Assembly (NCBI GenBank): GCA_964462125.1
Contig: CAYWXT010000167.1
Span: forward strand, 1 to 12,569
Direction of reading: 5' to 3'
DNA length: 12,569 nt
Origin: JAWLFY01 sp964462125
GTDB lineage: Bacteria; Planctomycetota; Planctomycetia; Pirellulales; Pirellulaceae
The notes below the pieces were generated by a model, which saw nothing but the letters and a program-made list of their open reading frames with translations, had not been told where the DNA came from and ran no database searches. Below, piece after piece: positions 1-9,000 of the stretch. Both the position numbers and the translations under genes were made by a program. Every line of letters starts with the position of its first letter. Positions within the stretch are counted from its first letter, which is position 1.

Positions 1-383
1 GTAAGTGGCCGCACGCTGTGTACCAAGTCGCGAACAAAAATAAAAAGTGTTCCCTAAGTTGCAGGCTCGCCACTGTTTACGAGGCTCCTTGGCGGTGCCG
101 CGGGAGGACACCGTGGATCGCTTGCCGGTGGATCGTGGGGAAAGATTTACAATCGGCGGACGGAATTTTCAAAACGGGTGGTTTGCCGCATCAAGACACG
201 AGCCCGCGACAAAACTGGCTCGCAAGGGAAGTGGCAGAGAGCTGCGGGGTCACAACCGCGAGCCACCCCGGCGGGGTGAGCTGCCGATTCCGTCTTGACC
301 GATTTGGTGAAAACGGGGTAATTCCGCTCAAGAATTGCTCATGATGTTCCGAAGGGCGCTCCGCTCACGCCAAGGCCACCGCT
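1..383. other. Intergenic region without a recognisable gene
   Basis: I see no convincing gene here. Short open frames exist on the plus strand, but their translations have no recognisable motif, composition or export signal and they overlap one another. An A/T-rich patch lies near 35-52, unusual against the GC-rich background, and a compact palindrome lies at 264-278. The 3' part must hold the 5' untranslated region and promoter of the gene starting near 384. A TTGACC hexamer at 295-300 lies 18 bp before TAATTC at 319-324, but the second element is a poor -10 match. No tRNA or rRNA pattern was seen. Confidence 0.6.
264..278. repeat. Perfect GC-rich palindrome, 7-bp arms
   Basis: CACCCCG at 264-270 and CGGGGTG at 272-278 are exact reverse complements separated by one G. 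The flanks (AGC before, AGCT after) do not extend the stem. With one central base it cannot form a normal RNA hairpin loop unless the inner pairs open. No T-run follows, so a rho-independent terminator is unlikely. It could be a dyad protein-binding site or a fragment of a dispersed palindromic repeat; the window does not decide between these. Confidence 0.45.
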
Positions 384-1973
384 TTGACGCCGACCCACGC
401 TGCACTCCCGACTCCCACCGTTCGCTGCAGGTTCGATCGGCGACCTGTCACGGACGCTACGGTTTCTCGGCGACCATTGTCGGTCGCAGTCCGATTCGCG
501 GCAGCGGGGATTCTACTGCTGTTGATCGCTTCGGTTGGCCGCGCCCAGAGCAACGGTTACGCGAGCGGCTCCTCTCGGCCAGCCACCTCGGGGACCGGAA
601 ACGGCGACGTGCCGCAAACGAACCTACAGCCGATCGGCGCGCCACCACTTGGGGGCGGCAATTCACCCACCGCGCCATCGGCCGGTCAAGCGCCGGCTGC
701 ATCGCTGGGTGCTCCGGCAGCCCCACCGTCGCCGGCTCCGTCGACCGGGAACCCTTCGGGAAGCACCTTGTTTGACCCTTACGCCACCAATCCCGGGTCG
801 GGAACGTTCTATGCTCCCAACGCAGTGCCTGCAGCTCCCCCTGGGGCAGCCAGCGCGAGCCATTATCCCAACGGCAGTTTCCTGGGCCGGTTGTTTTCGC
901 TGTCCTCTTCAAGAGCCGGTGGTGGCGTCGCAGCGCCAGGTTTCGGTTCGCCGACGGTGGCCCCGCCGGGCGCCGAGGGGATCGCGCCGCAGGGATCGGG
1001 GGTGAATCATCCAGCTCCCGCCTTCGGTGGCCCTGGCGCGGGCGGTCCCGCCTATCCGCCCTCGATCTATCCCTCGTCCACTCCCTCGACCCTGTTCCCC
1101 GGTGGGCTGTTCTCGCAGGGTGGAATGTGGCCGGGAACCGGCGGTGGGCCGCTGGAATCGCTGCAGTTCGTGCATGGGCCGCGGTTGCGTCACGCTCACA
1201 TCCTCGGGGGCGACCGCAATACCGACGTCGGGATCAACGACACCGACGTTTCGGTCGCCTTCGCGTTCCCGCAGTTCCTGTACTCAAGTCAACCGCTCTA
1301 CGTCGTCCCTTCGTTCGGCCTGCATCTTTGGGATGGACCGCAGAGTACCGGCAGCACGAGCACAGCGGACCTACCGTCGAGCGTCTACGACGGGTTCCTC
1401 GACTTCGGCTGGCAGTCAGACCCGAATCAGATGTTGGGTGCGGAGCTCGGGGTCCGCGTCGGCGCTTTCACCGATTTTGACCTCTTCAACAGCGACAGCA
1501 TGCGGGTGCGCGGCAAGGGACTCGGTTCGTTCCGCCTCACCCCTGCATCGACCCTCAAGGCGGGCGTCTACTATCTCGACCGAGACAGCACCAAACTGTT
1601 GCCCGCCGGTGGTTTGCTTTGGCAACCGAACCCATTCACGCGATTCGACATATTCTTTCCCGAACCCAAGTTAGCCCGCTATTGGACCACGATCGGCCGC
1701 AGCGACCTGTGGTGGTACGCCTCGGGTGACTATGGCGGCGGCGCCTGGACGGTCCGGCGGGCGGATGGTTCGTCCGACAGTGTGGAGATGAACGACCTCC
1801 GCGTGATGCTGGGGTTGGAGTGGGGTCAGAGCGAAGCCATCCGGGCCGGCCGACGCACAGCGTTTCTCGAAATCGGTTTCGCTTTCGACCGGGAGGTCAA
1901 TTACAAGCGGAACCCAGCGGATGACTTCAAACCCCGTGACTCGGTCATGTTCCGGGCTGGTTTCGGCTATTGA
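384..1973 (+). CDS. Secreted protein with low-complexity region and C-terminal beta-barrel-like domain
   Basis: The product is a 529-residue exported protein, probably in the outer membrane; its function is unknown. A hydrophobic stretch at residues 38-51 (FAAAGILLLLIASV) followed by GRA-Q gives a likely signal peptidase I site after residue 54. Residues about 60-235 are rich in Pro, Gly, Ala and Ser and look disordered. From about residue 255 to the end, the chain alternates polar and hydrophobic residues with many aromatics and Gly, and ends in F-G-Y, as expected of an outer-membrane beta-barrel. It resembles the DUF6268-type barrel proteins of planctomycetes and Bacteroidetes, from memory only. 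The frame has no ATG after the upstream stop at 342: TTG at 384 has a weak AAGG upstream, while TTG at 477 would give a normal-length signal peptide and is a serious alternative. The gene converges on the next one with 11 bp between stops. Nothing links it to the biosynthetic gene. Confidence 0.8.
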   Translation: MTPTHAALPTPTVRCRFDRRPVTDATVSRRPLSVAVRFAAAGILLLLIASVGRAQSNGYASGSSRPATSGTGNGDVPQTNLQPIGAPPLGGGNSPTAPSAGQAPAASLGAPAAPPSPAPSTGNPSGSTLFDPYATNPGSGTFYAPNAVPAAPPGAASASHYPNGSFLGRLFSLSSSRAGGGVAAPGFGSPTVAPPGAEGIAPQGSGVNHPAPAFGGPGAGGPAYPPSIYPSSTPSTLFPGGLFSQGGMWPGTGGGPLESLQFVHGPRLRHAHILGGDRNTDVGINDTDVSVAFAFPQFLYSSQPLYVVPSFGLHLWDGPQSTGSTSTADLPSSVYDGFLDFGWQSDPNQMLGAELGVRVGAFTDFDLFNSDSMRVRGKGLGSFRLTPASTLKAGVYYLDRDSTKLLPAGGLLWQPNPFTRFDIFFPEPKLARYWTTIGRSDLWWYASGDYGGGAWTVRRADGSSDSVEMNDLRVMLGLEWGQSEAIRAGRRTAFLEIGFAFDREVNYKRNPADDFKPRDSVMFRAGFGY

Positions 1974-1984
1974 ATCACCACGGG

Positions 1985-2866
1985 TCAATCGTCGCCGCGA
2001 ATCGCTCCGTTCAGGAGTCCGGCGAGCTCTTCGATGTGAGATTGGGTGTACCGGCTTCGGCTTGCGGCGCGAGCCAGTTCGCCGCCAATCGGGAACCGTT
2101 TCCCGGGCGGCAATTGCACTAAGGAGAACGCCCGCGGAGAGGGGATGCCAAGGGTGATTAAATCCGCATCGACGTACAGTCGGCGATCTTCGCGAAACCC
2201 GGGTGGCAAGACGACGCCGTGATCGCTGGCCATTTGGAACCCGTTGTCAGCCCCTTGTTTCAACAACCAGATTGCCGTCATGACTTGACCCGAAGTGGGC
2301 GAAACCCACACCAGGGTGCGGACGATTCGCTCACGGTTTTGCTGTTGTTGTCGCACAACGCCCGAGGAATCGAAGATGGCTAACGTCGTCCGCCGGGCGA
2401 TGATCCGCATGTCATCGAGCGACGCTTCGGCAGCGCTGAGTAGCTGGCGTTGGATCAGACCAAGTTCAGGCGGTTCCGCGTCGGGGTGGGGTGGCCCGCT
2501 GGCGACCACCAATCGCCCTTGCCGCTCCGCGGCCAAACCGACAGCCACGTCATCCAACTGCCACCGATCCTCGGCGCGGCCTCCACCGTTTTCGCCGCCG
2601 GTTTCCGGACTGGTCCGAGCGAGGATCACAAATTTCCATAACGACGCATATTTCGCGACGGTGTCGGAGATCGCATCAACATCGCCGTCGGTGACTCGCG
2701 GTTTCGCGACTAACAGAACATGCGTCCAGCCGTCCGGAGCGGTGTCGCCAATCACCGTCCCGGCCGGAACTTTCGTCACCGGCGGGTGAGTCGACTGGGC
2801 CACCACAGGCGGGCAGACCCCCAAGGTGGCAGGGAGGCCGAGCACCAGCATTAGAATCCGGGCCAT
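1985..2866 (-). CDS. Hypothetical exported protein
   Basis: I do not recognise this family. From the ATG at 2866 the product has 293 residues. It begins with a clear signal peptide, MARILMLVLGLPATLGV, with a likely cleavage after PVVAQ or nearby. The mature part looks like a soluble mixed alpha/beta protein: a VLLVAKPRV strand, a helix before WKFVILART, a Gly/Glu-rich loop (ETGGENGGG), a RLVVASGPPHP segment, then VRTLVWVSPTSGQVMTAIWL. No catalytic motif, cysteine pattern, transmembrane segment beyond the signal, or lipobox was found. The frame extends upstream to an ATG at 2932, which has a GGGGTG sequence 6 bases ahead of it and gives an Arg-rich N-terminus, and to a TTG at 2983. I prefer 2866 because it yields a standard signal peptide, but 2932 has the better ribosome-binding match. 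It is divergent from the synthetase gene. Confidence 0.72.
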   Translation of the reverse strand: MARILMLVLGLPATLGVCPPVVAQSTHPPVTKVPAGTVIGDTAPDGWTHVLLVAKPRVTDGDVDAISDTVAKYASLWKFVILARTSPETGGENGGGRAEDRWQLDDVAVGLAAERQGRLVVASGPPHPDAEPPELGLIQRQLLSAAEASLDDMRIIARRTTLAIFDSSGVVRQQQQNRERIVRTLVWVSPTSGQVMTAIWLLKQGADNGFQMASDHGVVLPPGFREDRRLYVDADLITLGIPSPRAFSLVQLPPGKRFPIGGELARAASRSRYTQSHIEELAGLLNGAIRGDD

Positions 2867-3008
2867 GATTCCGGTTCGCGGGAAGCTTGAGCCTGGCCCC
2901 GAAATGCGGCGAATCAACCGTCGTGCTCGCATTCTTGTCACCCCGGGGAGATCCCGCCTGAAGTCAACCACATCTGCAAACAAAACGTAGGGTATCTTAC
3001 CGTTTCAC

Positions 3009-3039
3009 GGTTCATGCACGAAATGGTTCATGCACGAAA
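3009..3039. promoter_or_regulatory. Tandem 15-bp direct repeat upstream of the synthetase
   Basis: The 15-mer GGTTCATGCACGAAA occurs at 3009-3023 and again at 3025-3039, one T apart, so the period is 16 bp, about one and a half helical turns. It sits 22 bp before the proposed GTG start of the synthetase, in the divergent intergenic region. Two identical tandem sites at this place could be an operator for a regulator or a 5'-UTR element. A recent small duplication is equally possible. No convincing promoter hexamers could be placed relative to it. Confidence 0.45.
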
Positions 3040-3060
3040 CACCCCCTTGATAGATCAGCT

Positions 3061-6000
3061 GTGCAAATCCCTTCCCATGCGGTTAATTTCGATACGCCGC
3101 CGCCGCCGCGACTGAAGACGTTCGTCGAGTTATGCCGCTGGCAAGCAGATCGCTGCGGGGACGGGCCCGCGTTCACATTTCTGGATTACGAATCCGACGC
3201 GCAACAGCATCTGAGCTATGGACGGTTGGATGCCAGAATTCGATCGGTGGCAGCAGCGCTGGCTGAGCATGGTCGAGCGGGTGACCGTGTCCTGATCGTT
3301 CAGCAGCCGGGGCTGGAATACGTCGTATCCCTGTTCGGCTGCCTGTATGCCGGGATGGTTGCTGTCCCGGTCTACCCTCCCGACCTGTTCCGCCTGCGCC
3401 AAACGCTCCCGAGGCTGGAGGCGATCACGTCCGAGGCGGGGGCGAGAATCATGTTGAGTAGTCGCGGCATTCTGGGAGATTCTCCCGGGCCATTATGGAA
3501 ACTCGGTCGCGATGCGGCGATTGCGACTGACGAACTCGATCCCCACGGGGCCGATCGATGGGTACCGCGCACCGCAAAGCCGAAGTCGCTGGCGCTGTTG
3601 CAATACACCTCGGGATCGACCGGAACACCGCGCGGCGTCGCATTGACTCATGCCAATCTGTTGGCCAATGCTAAGCAGGGATACGAGGCGTTTCACGTGC
3701 CCGATGCTGTCGCCTGTTTTTGGCTTCCCCCGTACCACGACATGGGGTTGGTTGGGGGCATGCTGTTGCCGATGTATGGCGGTCGGCCCAGTGTGTTGAT
3801 GAGTCCGATTTCCTTTATCCAAAACCCGATACGCTGGTTTGAAGCGATCACACGCTTCCGTGGTACCAGTGCCGCAAGTCCCAACTTTGGCTATGAGTGG
3901 TGTCTGCGAAAGATCCGGGACGAACAGTTGGAGGGAATCGATTTGTCGTCCTGGAGGGTCGCTATCACCGGCGCCGAACCGATCCGCGCCGGGACACTTC
4001 GACGCTTTGTTCAGCGATTCGCCGAGGCAGGGTTTTCGGAGTACGCGCTAACTCCCGCCTACGGGATGGCGGAGGCGACCCTGGCGATCACGGGAAAGTC
4101 CCGTGGTGAACGACCGCTGGTGGCCAATTTCCAAGCCGACGCATTACGCGCCGCGCCGCCGGTGGCGGTTCGTTGTCCCTCGCAGCGGGAAGCTGAGAGC
4201 CATTCCGGAAGCCCCCTCACCCTCAGCCCTGCAAAGCCGGGGGAGGGGGAACAGAATGAGCCGCAGGTCGTCACGCTGGTTGGCTGTGGACGCCCGATGC
4301 AGGACTGCGACGTGCAGATTGTCGACCCCGAGAGCCGGCTGCCGTTGAAGGACGGTCGCGTCGGCGAAATCTGGGTTCGCAGCCCCTCGGTCGCGGAGCG
4401 TTACTGGTCCCAGCCGGAACTTTCCCAGACAATGTTTCAGGTCAACTCGGCCGACGGGTCGCTGATCGGCTATCTTCGAACCGGCGATCTGGGCTTCATC
4501 GACAGCGGCACCCTGTTCGTCTCCGGCCGCTTAAAGGAACAGATCATCATCGCGGGGCAAAACTATTTTCCCCACGATTTAGAGACCGCCATCCAGTCCT
4601 CCCACGAGGCGTTTCGAATCGATGGTGGGGCTGCCTTCTCGATCGAGGGTTCCGACAGCGAGCGTTTGGTCATCGTCCAGGAAGTCGTGCGGCCGAAGCG
4701 TTTCGACTTGGCAGTATTGGCCCAGTCGGTGCAACAGGTGCTGCTCGAGCAGTTTGGTCTCACTGCAGACGCAATCGTCCTGGTCACCGCAGCCACCCTG
4801 CCGAAAACCTCCAGCGGGAAACTGCAGCGACTGGAATGCCGGCGGCAGTTCCTGGAGGATCAATTGCAGGTCCGTTATCGCTGGCATCCGACGGCCCGCC
4901 AACAAGCCGATGCGGCTGGAAATGTGTGGTTGGCCCCGGCGACAGCCCCGATGGAAGATGGCTGGACGTTCGTCAAACAGCAGCTCGCGAAGATCTGGTG
5001 CGATGTCCTGGGACTCGACCAGGCCGCGGACGACCAGGCGTTCTTGGACGCCGGTGGCAATTCCTTGGCCGCGACTCAATTGCTAACGCGGGTCCGGGAA
5101 ACATTTGGGGTCGCGTTGGAGTTCGGCGACCTGGTTCGCCAACCGACCTTCGCCCAACTGGCGGAAACTCTCGAGCGGGCGAGTCAGACGGTCGAACGGG
5201 CGAGCTCGGATGGTGGCACGCCAGCGACACGGGAGGCTCCACGCTCACGGGCCTCCCACGGCGTTGACCCCACGTCCACAGACCCTACGTCCACAGATCG
5301 CCTGCCACTCACGCCGACGCAGCGTGGATTCTGGGTCTTGGAGCAACTGCAGCGGCGTGATGCTTTCTCACATGTCGGGGTATCGCTCCAGATCGCAGGC
5401 GGCCTGGAGCCGAAGCGATTGGTGGACGCGCTGACGGAACTGCCAGCGCAGTGTGACGCACTGCGTCTCCGTTTTCATGTCTCCGATGTAGGCGAGCCAA
5501 CGCAATCCGTTGAACCCAAGGCCATCTGGCAAATCGAGCAGCTTGATTTGACTTCCGTTGCTGAAACGCAACAGCAGTTGGAGATCAATCGACTGGCAAA
5601 GTCGATGATGGCGGCACCGTTCGAGCTTGCCGCTCCGCCGTTGGCGCGCGCCGCGCTGGTCCGCACCGCCGGCGACCAATTTCAGCTGCTTCTGGTCGCA
5701 CACCACCTGATCTGCGATGGCGCCTCGGTGCAGTTGTTGCTCGATGAACTTTCCAATCTGTACGACGAAGGCGCCCACCGCGATGGCATATCGCATTCCG
5801 GACGATCGTCAATGCAGTGGACCGAGTTTCTTCGTGAGACGATGCGTTGCGAAGAACCAGCGTCGCAGGAGGACTCGCGTCGGTACTGGCGACAGCGGCT
5901 GCAGCGGATGAGTCTCGATTCTCCGCGTCTGGGACTCTCACCGAACGTCTCGCGAACACGAAGCCAGCGCGAGGTACCGTCCGACGCTCGGCCGGCAGGA

Positions 6001-9000
6001 ACCGAACTTGCCGAAACGTTGCGACAAAGACTGACGCGTCGCCAATCCGCACGGTTGAATCAGCTCGCCGCCAGGTTGCACGTGACGCCGTTCGCGACCC
6101 TGCTCACACTCTGGCACCGGGTGTTGGAGCGATATAGCGAATCGAGCGATCTGGTGCTGGGCGTTCCGGTCGCCAACCGCACCGGTAGTGCGTGGGAACG
6201 GACGGTCGGTTGCTTCATCAACACGATCCCGTTCCGCATCGATTTCGCTCGCACCCTCGACGAAAGCACGGAGGAAACCTGCCTCGAGGCGATCCAACGC
6301 TTGCATGCCATGTGGTGGCAGGACCTGCAGCACGCGACCCTGCCGACGGAGCAGATTTTAAGACATGCCGATGGAGATGGGTCAGCTCAGCGCGTTCCCT
6401 GGATCCGCAATCTGGTGTTGCAGCAACCCGATGCAAGGCATGATCTGCGGTTCGGCGACGCTTGTGTGACGGACTTCACGAGTGACTACTCTTCTCTTGC
6501 CGCCTACGACACCAGCCTGATCTGCGAAACACACGAGGGTGCCCTGGAGTTGGCGCTCGTGTATGCACCCTCGCGCGTCGAACGGGCCATTGCTGTGAAC
6601 CTGCTGCGGTCGTTGACAGAATGTTTGACCGCCGTGCTTGAAGACCCGCAACGAACGATCGCATCACTTCCCATTCCGGCTTCCGAGGAATGCCAGCGAA
6701 TCGCGTCGCGTTCGGTGGGAGCGTCAACGGGCGAAGCGAAACGCCTGCTGTTGGACCGTTTCGAGGAACATGTTCGGCGGCGTCCCAAATCGACCGCGAT
6801 CGAAGATAGCTCCGGCACCATTTCGTACGCTCAGCTGGATCACCAATCGTCCTTGATTGCGTCCGCACTGATGGAACTTGGCATCGGCCCCGGATCGATC
6901 GTGGGAATTCATCTGCCTCGCTCTCGCGCGGTGTCGATGGTCATGCTCGGGGTTTGGAAGGCAGGAGCTGCTTATTTGCCGCTGGATCCAATTGCGACGG
7001 CCGGACATCTCAATAAGGTGGTTCATGACGCCTCGCCCGATTTGCTGGTCACGTTCGCGCCGGCGCGGAATCCCTCTCACGCGAATCCTCTCGCCAACAA
7101 CGCCTCGGAACTGCCGTTCGATGGTTGGGCTCGTGTCACGGTGGACCACTTGGTTCGGTCGCCGGCGGCGAAGCGAGCAAGCGGAAGCATGCATCGTCCG
7201 CAGTCGGCCGATGCGGCCTATGTGATCTACACCTCCGGATCAACGGGGCAGCCAAAGGGGGTCGTGGTCGAACAGGGGAGTGTCGCCAATCTGCTGCAGT
7301 CGTTCGCGGGGTCTCCCGGGTTTTGTCAGGACGAGCGGTTTTTGGCGGCTACGACAGTGGCGTTCGACATCTCGGTCTTGGAACTGTTTCTCCCGCTGGC
7401 CACGGGCGGAATCAGCTCGATTGCGCCGGCAACGCCGAGCGACGATCCAGACGCGGTGCTGGATTGGATCAATAACCATTCGATCGATGTCATCCAAGGG
7501 ACACCGTCCTCGCTGCGGATGTTGCTGGCCCGCGGCTGGGAACCGAGCCCGCGAAGCCGGGTGTGGTGTGGAGGCGAAGCGTTGCACGCCGCTCTGGCGA
7601 ACACCATTACCGCGACCGGTGCGGCCTTGTGGAATGTTTACGGGCCGACGGAAACGACCGTCTGGTCGATGATCGAGCCCGTCGAACCCCAGGTGAGCGA
7701 CCCGATGTCGATCGGGACTCCGATCTCCAACACGACAATCGCGGTCCTCGACCGGCACGGCCACCCGGCTCCCGAGGGCGTCGCCGCGGAACTCTGGATC
7801 GGGGGAGCCGGCGTCGCGCAGGGTTATCTACACCGCCAAGATCTGACCGCCGATCGGTTTCGTGAACGCCCTTCGTCGCGTTACCCTGAGGTTGAATCGC
7901 TGGCGGGTGCCCGCACCGCCGATTCTCCGAGCGGTGATGGAGACGCGATACGCCGCGACCGCTGGTACCGCACCGGTGACATTGTTCGCTGGTGTCCTGA
8001 CGGTCGACTGGAATTTCTCGGCCGGAACGATCGCCAGATCAAGCTCCGCGGGTGGAGGATTGAGCTGGGGGAGATCGAGGCGGCGATTGACGAACATCCG
8101 GGCGTCGCCGAGGCCGCGGTCAGCTGGTGGGATGCCAGCCCAGATGATCGCCGCATTGTTGGCTTCTATCGCCCCATGGCTGGCCGCCTGTCGCACGTGG
8201 AGCAGCTGCATGCGTTCTTGGCGCAGCGATTGCCGCCACCCTTGCTTCCCTCCAGCCTGGTCGAACTGGACGAGATCCCGCACACACGCGCTGGCAAGGT
8301 CGATTATGCTCGGCTGCCGATCGATAAGGCGAAGGTTCCACAGGACGGGCGAAGCGCGAAAACGTTAAGGCATGTTCCGCCGAGAAATTCTTTGGAACAA
8401 CAAATCACGGCAGCCTGGGAAGAGATCTTGGGTCTCTCGGCGATCGGGGTCGAGGATGACTTTTTTCGCCTTGGAGGTCATTCCCTCATGGCCGCGCAGC
8501 TACTCGCCCGGCTCCGGGCGAGTTTGGAGGTATCGATCCCGCTTCGCGAGATCTATCACCGGCCCACCGTGGCCTCCTTGGCCGAATGGGTGCGTGATCA
8601 TCAAGCGGGCGGCCATGGACAGCCCGGCGCCGACGAGGTGCCGGTGACCGGTGACGGCCCGGCTCAGCGAGCTGGAGATCCAGGGCATGAAGTGACGCAG
8701 CGGCGCCCGCTTTCTTTTGCCGAGCAGCGGCTTTGGATCGTCGACCAGGTGGAGCCGAACCATCCGTTCTACAACCTGCCCTTGGCCGCTCGCGTTCGCG
8801 GTCCCTTGGATTTTAAGATTCTGGTTCAAAGTCTGAACGACTGCGTCCAACGACACGAAACGCTGCGCAGCACGTACACCGTTGTTGAGGGCCAGCCACA
8901 ACGCACGATCCACGCAATGGTCGAGGTCGAGGCGCAGTTTGTCGATCTACAAGCGGACGGGAGCGTCACCGGCGGGCAGGAGGCGTTAGCCTCGCGGTTG

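Noticed and set aside
295..324. Sigma-70-like promoter TTGACC, 18-bp spacer, TAATTC
   Set aside because: The first hexamer is good but the second matches the -10 consensus at only two positions; such pairs occur by chance.
18..344. A 108-codon plus-strand open frame before the first gene
   Set aside because: The translation has no motif, signal or family resemblance, and GC-rich DNA yields such frames by chance.
1974..1984. Bidirectional terminator between the convergent genes
   Set aside because: The 11-bp gap has no inverted repeat or T-run.
3014..3115. Possible 33-codon upstream open frame (starting MHEMVHARN) overlapping the synthetase start
   Set aside because: It has no ribosome-binding sequence, its ATGs come from the tandem 15-mer, and its Arg-rich tail mirrors the Pro-codon run of the synthetase in another frame. 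Leader function is conceivable but unsupported.
4186..4263. Frameshift or disruption of the FAAL by the GC-rich insert
   Set aside because: The frame is continuous through the insert and all downstream FAAL motifs, including the catalytic Lys, are intact.
5062..5064. Inactive carrier because of GGNSL in place of GGHSL
   Set aside because: The modified Ser is present and Asn before it is a tolerated variant in active carriers.
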